64,000 nucleotides of DNA, taken from positions 1,178,001 through 1,242,000 of the forward strand of contig NZ_JACCBP010000001.1 of the NCBI RefSeq assembly GCF_013408655.1. The letters run 5' to 3'. Both the position numbers and the translations under genes were made by a program. A model generated the notes under the pieces. It ran no database searches, had not been told where the DNA came from, and was given only the letters and a program-made list of their open reading frames with translations. Every line of letters starts with the position of its first letter. The first letter of the stretch is position 1. Shown piece after piece: positions 55,349 through 63,541 of the stretch. The stretch comes from Pigmentiphaga litoralis. GTDB taxonomy: Bacteria > Pseudomonadota > Gammaproteobacteria > Burkholderiales > Burkholderiaceae_B.

Positions 55349-56647
55349 TCAGCCGGCCAGGCGTTCCTGCCGGTCTTCCACCCGCGCATGCATGGACGGC
55401 GATGCCGACCGGTCCGCAAACGCCGTCACCAGGTCGTTGCCCGCGGGCGATTGGTACAGCCGCAAACCCAGCTCGGGCAGGATCGCCAGCAGGTGATCGA
55501 AGATGTCGCCCTGCACCTGTTCGTAGCTCACCCATGCCGTGCTGGCCGTGAAGCAGTACAGCTCGATCGGAATGCCCTTGTCGCCCGGTTCCAGCATGCG
55601 CACCATCAGGATCATGCTGGTGTTGATGCCGGGGTGCTGCTTCAGATAAGCCTCGGTATAGGCGCGGAAAGTACCGAGGTTGGTCAGGCGCCGCTGGTTG
55701 ACCGGATCATGGCCGGGCTCGCCCAGTTCCTGGTTGGCTTCGGTGATGGCCTTCTGTTTCTGGTCGAGATACTCGCCCAGCAGGCGAAAGCGCCGCAACT
55801 GTTCCATCTCGCCATCGCGCAGGAATCGCACGCTGCCCGCGTCCAGCCGGATCGTACGTTTGATGCGCCGTCCGCCTGACGTGAACATGGTCCGCCAATT
55901 ACGGAAGCTGTCCGAAAACAGCCGGTAGGTCGGGATGGTGGTGATGGTCTTGTCCCAGTTTTCGACCTTGACCGTATGCAGCGCAATGTCGATCACGAAA
56001 CCATCGGCGCCCACCTGCGGCATCTCGATCCAGTCGCCCACGCGCAGCATGTCGTTCGATGTCAGTTGCACGCTGGCCACGAAGGACAGCAAGGTGTCCT
56101 TGAACACCAGCAGCAGCACGGCCGACATGGCGCCCAGGCCGGACAACAGGAGCAAGGGCGACCGATCGATGACGGTGGCAACGATCACGATGGTGCCAAA
56201 GGCCCACAACACGATCTTGCTCAGCTGCAGGTAGCCCTTGATCGACCGGGTGTGCGCGCGGGTCGATGTCGCGAAGGCGTCGTTGGCCGCGTTCATGGCC
56301 GCCGACAGCATCAGCATGCCGAACAGCAGCGTGGCCGCCAGGGCAAGATTGCGGAGCACTTCAGTGGCGGCGATTGTCAGGTCGGGCACGGCAAGAATGC
56401 CGAACTGGAAGACCACGGGCGGCGCCATCTGCGCAAGCCGCTTGTAGAAGCCGTGACGGGTCAGGGCGTCGTCCCAGTTGCCCAATGACAGGCGGGTCAA
56501 CAGTTCGCGCATGACGCGCTGCACGACGCGGTGGACGATCACGTAAGCCAGAGCGGCTACCAGGACCAGTGCCACCATGGCGGCGCTGATGCGCGCCCAG
56601 GGTTCAGAGAAAAAGGGAGAGAGACGGAGCTGTAATGCCTGGAACAT
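55349..56647 (-). CDS. Mechanosensitive ion channel, MscS family (YbdG-like)
   Basis: This 432-residue membrane protein has helices near 20-40, 75-95, 100-120, 145-165 and 170-195; the last contains the pore-lining LSGLGAMSAVLLLVFKDTL. The MscS beta domain (VGDWIEMPQVGADGFVIDI, about 212) and an extended cytoplasmic cage with TTIPTYRLFSDSFRNWR follow. The extended form resembles E. coli YbdG/MscM. It releases solutes on hypo-osmotic shock. It converges with rnhA and is 12 bases away. Confidence 0.92.
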   Translation of the reverse strand: MFQALQLRLSPFFSEPWARISAAMVALVLVAALAYVIVHRVVQRVMRELLTRLSLGNWDDALTRHGFYKRLAQMAPPVVFQFGILAVPDLTIAATEVLRNLALAATLLFGMLMLSAAMNAANDAFATSTRAHTRSIKGYLQLSKIVLWAFGTIVIVATVIDRSPLLLLSGLGAMSAVLLLVFKDTLLSFVASVQLTSNDMLRVGDWIEMPQVGADGFVIDIALHTVKVENWDKTITTIPTYRLFSDSFRNWRTMFTSGGRRIKRTIRLDAGSVRFLRDGEMEQLRRFRLLGEYLDQKQKAITEANQELGEPGHDPVNQRRLTNLGTFRAYTEAYLKQHPGINTSMILMVRMLEPGDKGIPIELYCFTASTAWVSYEQVQGDIFDHLLAILPELGLRLYQSPAGNDLVTAFADRSASPSMHARVEDRQERLAG

Positions 56648-56713
56648 GCCTTCCTTTAAAAAAAATGTCTAGGTCAGCCTCCCATTATCGCCTACGTAGC
56701 ATGACGGTCCCGA

Positions 56714-56719
56714 TACAAT
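56714..56719 (+). promoter_or_regulatory. Candidate -10 box of the endonuclease gene
   Basis: TACAAT ends eight bases before the ATG at 56728, so transcription would begin at or within two bases of the start codon. No ribosome site is visible in the short gap. Confidence 0.5.
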
Positions 56720-56727
56720 GCCGCCCC

Positions 56728-57462
56728 ATGCGACTGTCTTTCCTTTTTCTGCTTTCGGTGTTGACCGCTTTACCTGCTCACGCCGCTCCCCTCGTCACCC
56801 GCCCTACCGCTGTCGGTCCCCGCGACTTCAAGCACGCCAAGCAGGTCCTGCCCCGGCTGTATGCCAACCTGGAACAGGACTTCTATTGCGGCTGCAACTA
56901 CAAAGGCAAGACCATCGATGCGAAGTCCTGCGGCTTCAAGCCCCGCAAGAACGCGTCGCGCGCATCGCGCCTGGAATGGGAACACGTGGTGCCCGCCTGG
57001 AACATCGGCCACCAGCGCCAATGCTGGCAGCAAGGCGGCCGCAAGCACTGCGCCGCCACGGATCCGATCTATGGCAAGGCCGAGGGGGACCTGGTCAATC
57101 TGGTTCCGGCCATTGGCGAAGTGAACGGTGACCGGTCCAACTTCGGCTTCAATGTGTGGGACAACAACCCCACGCCCATGTACGGCCAATGCCGTACGGT
57201 AGTGGACTTCAAGCATCGGCGCGTGCAACCGCGGCAAGTGGTGCGCGGCCGTATCGCCCGCATCCAGATGTATATGCACACCACCTATCGGCTACGCATG
57301 AGCGACCAGGAACGCCGCCTGTTCTGTACGTGGGCCAAGGCCTATCCGGTGGATGCGTGGGAGCGCGAACGTGAACAGCGCATCTGGAAAATCCAGGGGT
57401 CGGGCAATCCGTTCGTAAGCCAGCCGGCCGCCACCGAACGCTTCTGCGGCACGGATCTCTAG
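56728..57462 (+). CDS. Endonuclease I family periplasmic nuclease
   Basis: This 244-residue protein has a Sec signal peptide (1-19, ending PAHA). The EndA/Dns family core is present: EWEHVVPAWNIGHQRQCW (about 87) with catalytic His, DLVNLVPAIGEVNGDRSN (about 123) with the metal-binding Asn, and FGFNVWDNNPTP. Several Cys pairs fit disulfides in the periplasm. It degrades double-stranded DNA non-specifically, for nutrient use or to limit transformation. Spacing to a -10 box suggests a leaderless mRNA. Confidence 0.93.
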   Translation: MRLSFLFLLSVLTALPAHAAPLVTRPTAVGPRDFKHAKQVLPRLYANLEQDFYCGCNYKGKTIDAKSCGFKPRKNASRASRLEWEHVVPAWNIGHQRQCWQQGGRKHCAATDPIYGKAEGDLVNLVPAIGEVNGDRSNFGFNVWDNNPTPMYGQCRTVVDFKHRRVQPRQVVRGRIARIQMYMHTTYRLRMSDQERRLFCTWAKAYPVDAWEREREQRIWKIQGSGNPFVSQPAATERFCGTDL

Positions 57463-57538
57463 GGGTGACGCCGGGGCTGCGCAGCGCGGGGCATCGGCGT
57501 ACGATGCCGGTATTCCCGTAGCACCAGGCCCTAGAACC

Positions 57539-59401
57539 ATGCTGATTGCGCCCCTTGCGCCCAATGAAGAAGACCGGTTGGCGCTGCTGCACGCGCTCGA
57601 CATTCTCGACACGCCGCGTGAACCAGTGTTTGACCTGATCACGAGTCTGGCCGCGCAGGCACTGCGTGTGCCTGTCGTGCTGGTGTCGCTGGTCGACCGT
57701 GATCGCCAATGGTTCAAGTCCAGCTATGGCTTCGACATCCGCCAGTTCGACCGGCAAAGCGCCTTCTGCGCGCATTGCATCGTGCAGGACCCGCCCCTGG
57801 TGGTTCCCGACACGCTGATCGATGATCGCTTCTTTGACAACCCGCTGGTGACCGGCACGCCTGGCATTCGCAGTTATGCGGGCGTCGCGATCCGCAGCCT
57901 GAAAGGATTGGCGCTGGGCACCGTGTGCGCGGTGGGCTGGGAACCCCGTGAGTTCGACGAAGCGGACATTGGCTGTCTGAGCCAGGCCGCGCTGCTGGTC
58001 AGCCACGAACTGCATCAACGGGAAGCCCTGATCGACAGCCGTCGGGGGGACATCTCCGCCTTGCGCGACCTGGATGGCGAAGCGCGATTCCGTTCGGTAT
58101 TCGAAGGCGCGGCGGTCGGCATTGCATTGATCGGACTGGATGGCAGGTGGATCGAGGTGAACGATTCGTTGTGCCGCATCGTGGGCTATGGCCACGAAGA
58201 ACTGGCGCATCTGACCTTCCAGGACATCACGCATCCGGGTGATCTCGATATCGACCTGGATCGTCTGCAGGAACTGGTGCGCGGCGACGTGGATCGCTAC
58301 ACGATCGACAAGCGTTATATCCGCAAGACGGGCGAAGTGATCTGGGTCAACCTGACAGTGGCCGCCCGCCGGTCGGTCGACGGGACGGCGCTGTATTTCA
58401 TTTCCATCGTTGACGACATCCAGCAACGCGTCGAAGCGCAGGCTGCCTTGCTGGCCTTGCAGCAGAGCCTGGAAAGCCGCATTGAAGCGCGCACCCGCGA
58501 ACTGCAGCACGCCAACGACCAGCTGCGGATGGTGAGTGACAACGTGCCGGCGCTGGTGGCGTACTTCGATGCCGACCTGCGCTATCAATATGCCAACGAA
58601 AAGCACCGGTCGATGTTGGGCAAGGATCCGCAGCGATTGATCGGCCATCCGATCGAAGACGTCATGGATCCTGCCGCCACGCAGCAGATCCGTCAGGCCC
58701 TGGCCGCCGTGGGTGACGATGACCGTGTGTCGCTGGAGATCGCGCAGCCCATGGCGGACGGGTCGACGTCGTACACCGCCGTGACCCTGATTCCGAACGC
58801 GGTCGACAACCGGTTGGCAGGCTACTACTGCATGGCGCACGACGTGACCGAGCGGCACGTGCGCGAACTGGCGCGCGAAGTCGAAGCCCGTGAAGACGTG
58901 CTGACCGGCGTGCCCAACCGGCGCGCCTTTCAGGAACACCTGCCACAAGCCCTGTCGCGCGCCGATGCGACCGGTGGATCGGTGGCCGTGGTGTTCCTGG
59001 ATCTGGACGGCTTCAAGGCCGTCAACGACACCCTGGGTCATGAGCAAGGCGACATGGTGCTGAAGGAAGTCGCCCGCCGTCTGCGTGACCGGGCCGGCGA
59101 AGGCAGCCAGGTCTTCCGGCTCGCGGGTGACGAATTCGTGCTGGTGGCCGAAGGCCTGGTGGACAAGGAGAACCTGAGCGCGCTGGCCGGCACGTTGCTG
59201 TCGGCCCTGGGCGTGCCTATCGTGCTGGGCGCGCATCAGATCAACATGAGCGCCAGCGCAGGCATTGCCATTTATGAAGCGGGTAGCGACGCATCCCCGT
59301 CCAGCCTGCTGCGCACGGCCGACATTGCCATGTACGAAGCGAAACGCAGCGGCACCAGCCAGTACCGGTTCGGACCGGCCTATGGGGCGCTGCGGGCCTG
59401 A
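57539..59401 (+). CDS. GAF-PAS-PAS-GGDEF diguanylate cyclase
   Basis: This 620-residue cytoplasmic sensor has an N-terminal GAF domain (about 20-160; FDLITSLAAQAL, RDRQWFKS, FCAHCIVQ), PAS 1 (about 180-300; FRSVFEGAAVGIALIGLDGR), a coiled coil (about 297-325), PAS 2 (about 325-445; RYQYANEKHRSMLGK) and a C-terminal GGDEF domain (about 455-615). The active loop reads RLAGDEF, with Ala for the first Gly, a tolerated change. The inhibitory RxxD site is degenerate (GEGS), so feedback by c-di-GMP is unlikely. No EAL domain. It should synthesise c-di-GMP in response to an unknown ligand. Its 3' end overlaps the convergent gene by 22 bases. Confidence 0.92.
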   Translation: MLIAPLAPNEEDRLALLHALDILDTPREPVFDLITSLAAQALRVPVVLVSLVDRDRQWFKSSYGFDIRQFDRQSAFCAHCIVQDPPLVVPDTLIDDRFFDNPLVTGTPGIRSYAGVAIRSLKGLALGTVCAVGWEPREFDEADIGCLSQAALLVSHELHQREALIDSRRGDISALRDLDGEARFRSVFEGAAVGIALIGLDGRWIEVNDSLCRIVGYGHEELAHLTFQDITHPGDLDIDLDRLQELVRGDVDRYTIDKRYIRKTGEVIWVNLTVAARRSVDGTALYFISIVDDIQQRVEAQAALLALQQSLESRIEARTRELQHANDQLRMVSDNVPALVAYFDADLRYQYANEKHRSMLGKDPQRLIGHPIEDVMDPAATQQIRQALAAVGDDDRVSLEIAQPMADGSTSYTAVTLIPNAVDNRLAGYYCMAHDVTERHVRELAREVEAREDVLTGVPNRRAFQEHLPQALSRADATGGSVAVVFLDLDGFKAVNDTLGHEQGDMVLKEVARRLRDRAGEGSQVFRLAGDEFVLVAEGLVDKENLSALAGTLLSALGVPIVLGAHQINMSASAGIAIYEAGSDASPSSLLRTADIAMYEAKRSGTSQYRFGPAYGALRA

Positions 59402-60306
59402 CGGCGGCGGTACAGATAGTCGTCGGGCAGGCCCAGGCGCCGGCAGGACTGCACAGCGGGGCCGGAGCGTAAGGGCAGGCGATCCGCGGCCCGGGCGGCG
59501 CGGGTCACCAGCCACCGTTGCCCAGCCGTGAGCCCACCGGTCGATTCCAGCTGCAAGGTCTGCCGGATGGTTGCCGGCACGAGGTCGATCGCGGCGCGCA
59601 CCATCACGGACTGCAGGCGTCGCAAGGGCGTCGGCAGCACCGGCACCCGCGCAATGATGGTGAGGAATTCCTGCACGATGGGGGAAGCTTCCAGGCGCGG
59701 CGCCATGGCGGCGAATTGCGCCTGCTGCTCGGCCTCCGACATCGGCGCGCCCGTGGCGCCATAGAGTCTTGCGGCCGCAGCGCCTTCAGCATAGAAACGA
59801 TCGCGATCGCCGGGAGTGAGTGCCCGCGCATACACGTGGTACGCATTCAGGAACCCGAAGCTGGCCGTGGCCTGCACCCAGTCGAGCAGGTCGGTATCGG
59901 TGGCCCGGTAAGGCGTGCCAGCGGGCGTGACGCCCTGGACCGCGCCGTGCAGGCGCACTACGTGGGCGATCATTTTTTCGGTCTGCGTGCGGGCGCCGTA
60001 GACGGTCATCATGGCGGCCAGTCCGGTGCGTTGCAGGCGCGCCATCGGCTGCTGACGGAAGGAAGTGTGTTCCCACACTCCCGTGCGCACCCGGGGTTCC
60101 GCCAGTTCCAGGATCACCGCCGCTACGCCGCCGATGAACAGCGTGGCGGGGTTCTTGAAAACCTGCCACGAGACCGAGTCCGGGGTGACCAGTGCGGGTT
60201 CGCCCGCTGGCGCCGCAAAATCGACCTGCGGGCCGTCGGACGGTTGCAGCAGATTGGCGGCCAGGGATTCGACACGCCGCCGGACAGGTGGGGGCAAATA
60301 GAGCAT
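59380..60306 (-). CDS. Oxygenase MpaB-family protein (DUF2236)
   Basis: This 308-residue protein matches the DUF2236/MpaB/latex-clearing-protein family, in which a single haem is bound by a conserved His. Landmarks are LFIGGVAAVILELAEPRVRTG (about 56), VRLHGAVQGVTPAGTPYRAT with the probable haem-region His, and DTDLLDWVQATASFGFLNAY. No signal peptide. The substrate is unknown. It converges with the diguanylate cyclase gene with a 22-base overlap. Confidence 0.85.
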   Translation of the reverse strand: MLYLPPPVRRRVESLAANLLQPSDGPQVDFAAPAGEPALVTPDSVSWQVFKNPATLFIGGVAAVILELAEPRVRTGVWEHTSFRQQPMARLQRTGLAAMMTVYGARTQTEKMIAHVVRLHGAVQGVTPAGTPYRATDTDLLDWVQATASFGFLNAYHVYARALTPGDRDRFYAEGAAAARLYGATGAPMSEAEQQAQFAAMAPRLEASPIVQEFLTIIARVPVLPTPLRRLQSVMVRAAIDLVPATIRQTLQLESTGGLTAGQRWLVTRAARAADRLPLRSGPAVQSCRRLGLPDDYLYRRRQARSAP

Positions 60307-60331
60307 GACGGGTCGGAAGATGAGGTCGGAA

Positions 60332-60388
60332 ACGGGTCAGGCGTCGGGCAACGAGTCAGGCGTCGGGGAACGGGTCAGGCCTCGGGCT
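60332..60388. repeat. 19-base tandem repeat, three units
   Basis: ACGGGTCAGGCGTCGGGCA, ACGAGTCAGGCGTCGGGGA and ACGGGTCAGGCCTCGGGCT lie head to tail, 25 bases upstream of the MpaB-like start, in the 139-base gap after the DUF1176 gene. Confidence 0.93.
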
Positions 60389-60445
60389 AAGGGGACTGGC
60401 AGCGTCGGCCAGGCAACGCAGACAGGCGGCCGTGGCGGACTCAGA

Positions 60446-61762
60446 TCACCGGGTACGCCACAGTGTCGGCCAGTCTCCGGGCGCGCCGCCGCCGCAGCGG
60501 ATCTGCTGGCGATACGCCGACGGCATGAATTCCTGCCCGTCGAACCGCCATTCGGCACGAATGCCGCAATCGGCCAGTCCCCGCCCTTTCGATACGGATG
60601 CCAGCGTGGCGGTGCGGGGGTTGTAGGTAGGCTCGGTCATGCGGCCTACCGGGTCGGCGGACGCCGTGGGAGCCAGGGCGACGGGGACCGCCTGCATCCG
60701 GTCGGAGGTCGCGTTGGCCAGTTGCAGGGTGGCGCCGGCGGCTGTGTTGCCTGTCCTGGCTGCGTTAGTTGAGGAAGGTGCAGCGCCAGAAGACGAGGCA
60801 GCCCCGGATGGAGATGCCCCCCCGGAAGCAGGCCCAGCCATTACGACAGACGGTGCTGGCGAACGCGCTGGCGCCCCGGCTTCGAGACCGGGTGGCAGGG
60901 CCAGCGTCACCACCTGCGCCGCAGCCGGGTCGGCGCGCGGCACACGAAAGACCACGTAGCTGCTCTGGTAGGACGCGCGGGCGCATTCCGCCATCACCAG
61001 GGCTTCGGTACTGGTCAGTGCGACGGCAATGTCGCTGGGCGCGCGGGCATCGCAGGCGGCCAGCGCGTCGCCGCCGCGCATGGCCTGGCGGACACCGGCG
61101 GCCAACGCTCGCGCCTCGGCAGCGGGAATGGCGGGCGGCGGTGGCGCACCGCGCAGGGCGGGCGCGGCGGGTGCGGCGGCCAGCGCCGCGGCGCCGCCAT
61201 GGCCCGGCTGGGTCAAGGCCGTTTCGTTGCCGGAGCGGGACTGGACGTCGTCCATGACCTTGAGCGCGGTGGACAGACCATGCAAGGGCACGGCGGGCGC
61301 GCTTCGGGTGTCGCCCAAACTGAGCACCCGCCCATCGCGGATGCGGCGCAGCAGGCGGTAGGCGGAATCGTCGTCGGCCGTGACCAGGGTGGCCTGGCCC
61401 AGGCCGGTCGCGTCATCGGGCGCCCAGGCAATGGTTTTCAGGTCGAGCCGCCGTCCGTCAAGCCGGAAGGCCGTGACATCGGGCGATTCGGCGGTATCTG
61501 GTACATCGATCTCGACGGTCAGGGTGCCCGTCGGGCCTGCGCCGCGCGAGATCCGCATGGCGGCCGACTCGGCGTCGCTGAAACCCTTGGCTTCGCAGAA
61601 CCGGGTGTTGTCGCATGCCAGGATCCAGTCCTTGGATTCCTGGTACAGGGGGACGGCCGGCGCAGGCGGCGCCTGGGCGGACGCATCGGCCAGGCCGACG
61701 CTGAGCGCCAGGCCGGCCAGGCCTGCGCCCAGCCTGCCGTGCACGGTTTCGGATCGGATCAT
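60446..61762 (-). CDS. DUF1176 domain secreted protein
   Basis: This 438-residue protein has a signal peptide (LGAGLAGLALSVGLADASAQ). DUF1176 begins with LYQESKDWILACDNTRFCEA (about 38), whose two Cys likely form a disulfide, and ends with GRGLADCGIRAEWRFDGQEF and ICRRRIASRS-independent Trp-rich sequence. In the middle (about 300-345) is an Ala/Ser/Gly low-complexity insert. The family is periplasmic and of unknown function. It is encoded 28 bases after the FMN reductase gene on the same strand. Confidence 0.83.
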   Translation of the reverse strand: MIRSETVHGRLGAGLAGLALSVGLADASAQAPPAPAVPLYQESKDWILACDNTRFCEAKGFSDAESAAMRISRGAGPTGTLTVEIDVPDTAESPDVTAFRLDGRRLDLKTIAWAPDDATGLGQATLVTADDDSAYRLLRRIRDGRVLSLGDTRSAPAVPLHGLSTALKVMDDVQSRSGNETALTQPGHGGAAALAAAPAAPALRGAPPPPAIPAAEARALAAGVRQAMRGGDALAACDARAPSDIAVALTSTEALVMAECARASYQSSYVVFRVPRADPAAAQVVTLALPPGLEAGAPARSPAPSVVMAGPASGGASPSGAASSSGAAPSSTNAARTGNTAAGATLQLANATSDRMQAVPVALAPTASADPVGRMTEPTYNPRTATLASVSKGRGLADCGIRAEWRFDGQEFMPSAYRQQIRCGGGAPGDWPTLWRTR

Positions 61763-61790
61763 GCGGTCTCCCCCTGTCAGCGCCGACGAC

Positions 61791-62348
61791 TCAACGCTTG
61801 CGGTTGGTCTCGGCCCACTTGGCGAAGGTTGTCATGATCGTCGTCAGGAACTTGCGGGTGTCTTCGTTGGTGACCTTGCCCTGGTCGTCAAAGAACTTGT
61901 TGACGCCGCCCAGGTAGGCTTCGGGTTGCTGCATGACGGGCACGTCCAGAAAGACCAGCGACTGGCGCAGATGGTGGTTGGCGCCGAAGCCGCCGATGCC
62001 GCCCGGCGAGCAGCTGATCACGGCGCCCGGACGGCCACTCCAGGAACTGCCGCCGTAAGGCCGCGAGCCCACGTCGATGGCGTTCTTGAGCGCGGCCGGC
62101 ACCGAGCGGTTGTATTCCGGCGTCAGGAACATGACGGCGTCGGCTGCCTGCACTTCCTTGCGGAACCGGGTCCATGCCGCGGGCGCCGCATCGCCGTCCA
62201 GGTCTTCGTTGTAGAGCGGCAAATCGCCGATCTCGACAATGGACAGCTTCAGGGTGTCTGGAGCCACGTCAGCCAGGGCGTGGGCCAGCATGCGGGTGTA
62301 GGAGCCTTTGCGCAGGCTGCCGACAAGAACGGCGACGTTGAGGGTCAT
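61791..62348 (-). CDS. NADPH-dependent FMN reductase
   Basis: This 185-residue flavodoxin-fold protein has the flavin phosphate loop VLVGSLRKGSYTRML (about 7), FLTPEYNRSVPAALKNAIDV (about 75) and the SCSPGGIGGFGANHHLRQ segment (about 110), all typical of the ChrR/ArsH/SsuE-like quinone and FMN reductases. It probably reduces quinones or flavins. The ATG at 62348 gives MTLNVAVLVGS; the upstream extension lacks similarity. Confidence 0.92.
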   Translation of the reverse strand: MTLNVAVLVGSLRKGSYTRMLAHALADVAPDTLKLSIVEIGDLPLYNEDLDGDAAPAAWTRFRKEVQAADAVMFLTPEYNRSVPAALKNAIDVGSRPYGGSSWSGRPGAVISCSPGGIGGFGANHHLRQSLVFLDVPVMQQPEAYLGGVNKFFDDQGKVTNEDTRKFLTTIMTTFAKWAETNRKR

Positions 62349-62485
62349 TTGGGATCTCCAGACATTGGGAAGGTAGGGAATCAGGGGGCGCAACGCATCT
62401 TAGCAACCTCATGCACCCTGGCGAAAGGATGGCAAGGCACCGATAACAAACGGACTCAGGCTTGAGCATCTCTTACAGAACCACA

Positions 62486-62522
62486 TTGCCGGCCCGCCGC
62501 GAAACACTGTATATTTGTACAG
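62486..62522 (+). promoter_or_regulatory. imuA promoter with perfect LexA box
   Basis: CTGTATATTTGTACAG at 62507-62522 is an exact CTGT-N8-ACAG SOS box. It overlaps the -10 TATATT (62510-62515), which has TTGCCG 18 bases upstream (62486-62491). LexA bound here would block the imuA promoter. Confidence 0.93.
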
Positions 62523-62545
62523 TCTTTTCTTGGTTGGAGCCCGTC

Positions 62546-63541
62546 ATGCAGATTCTTGCACACCCGCCGTCCGTCCGCCCGGGTGCCTCCAGCCGGGGGG
62601 CTGCCTTGCGGCCTGCCGCAGCGTCGCCATCGTTGCAGTTACCGCTCACGCCTGCGCCGCAATCGCCTCAGGGACAGCCGGCCTCGGTGCAGGCAGCACC
62701 GCCGCAGCCCGCGCCGTTGCAGCCCGCGCCGTCGCCCGCGGCGCCGTCCCCCGAAAGCCTGCACCCGTCCTTGTGGCGCGGTTCGCAACTGGCGCGGTCC
62801 GGGCAGCCCTGCCTGCCCACCGGGCATGACGCCCTGTCGGCCGAACTGCCGGGCGGCGGCTGGCCCATGGGTACCCTGGTCGACCTGCTCGTTTCGCAAC
62901 CGGGCATTGGCGAACTGCGGCTGCTGCAGCCGGTGCTCAATACCCTGCCGCCGCAGCGGCGCATTGTGCTGCTGCAGCCGCCCTTCATTCCCCAGGTCGC
63001 CAGCTGGAGCGCGTGGGGGCTGTCGTCGTCGCAATTGCTGTGGCTCAAGCCCGACCGCACGGCCGATGCCTTGTGGGCGGCCGAACAGGTGCTCAAGAAC
63101 GGCAGTTGCGGCGCCCTGCTCTATTGGCAACCGCAGATCCGTCCCGAATCGCTGCGCCGCCTGCACCTGGCCGCCCAGTCCGCCGACACCCTCTTCTTTC
63201 TGTTCCGCCCCGCCAAGGTCGCCCAGGACGCGTCGCCCTCTCCCTTGCGCCTGCTGCTGCAACCCGCGGGGGATCAGGTGCGGATCGACATCGTCAAGCG
63301 CCGCGGCCCCAGCCACGACCGGCCCCTGTTCGTGACTCTGGGCGCGCCCAGCTTCGGCGTCAAGGCGCCGGCCACGGTTCCTGCCACCCCGGTTCCTGCC
63401 ACCCCGGTTCTTGCAACGGCGGCCACCCCGGCGGTCCCTGGCCTGCCGGTCACATCCTCTATCGAGTCCGACGATGCGCTTGTGGATCAGCGTGTACCTG
63501 ACGCGCCTCAGCCTCGACGTGTTGTGCCCGAGCTGGTCTGA
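62546..63541 (+). CDS. imuA: Translesion-synthesis-associated protein ImuA
   Basis: This 331-residue SOS protein is distantly related to RecA/SulA. It acts with ImuB and DnaE2 in mutagenic lesion bypass. The core is seen as ALSAELPGGGWPMGTLVDLL (about 93), IGELRLLQPVLN, RRIVLLQPPFIPQVASW and LLYWQPQIRPESLRRLHLAAQ. The N-terminal 70 residues are Pro/Ala/Gln-rich, and a VPATP repeat precedes the C-terminus (about 277-292). The ATG at 62546 lies 23 bases after the LexA box. It overlaps imuB by 68 bases. Confidence 0.93.
   Translation: MQILAHPPSVRPGASSRGAALRPAAASPSLQLPLTPAPQSPQGQPASVQAAPPQPAPLQPAPSPAAPSPESLHPSLWRGSQLARSGQPCLPTGHDALSAELPGGGWPMGTLVDLLVSQPGIGELRLLQPVLNTLPPQRRIVLLQPPFIPQVASWSAWGLSSSQLLWLKPDRTADALWAAEQVLKNGSCGALLYWQPQIRPESLRRLHLAAQSADTLFFLFRPAKVAQDASPSPLRLLLQPAGDQVRIDIVKRRGPSHDRPLFVTLGAPSFGVKAPATVPATPVPATPVLATAATPAVPGLPVTSSIESDDALVDQRVPDAPQPRRVVPELV
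63376..63420 (+). repeat. 15-base tandem repeat inside imuA
   Basis: GGTTCCTGCCACCCC occurs twice exactly (63376-63390, 63391-63405), and a third diverged unit follows (GGTTCTTGCAACGGC). It encodes VPATP-type pentapeptides in frame. Confidence 0.92.
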
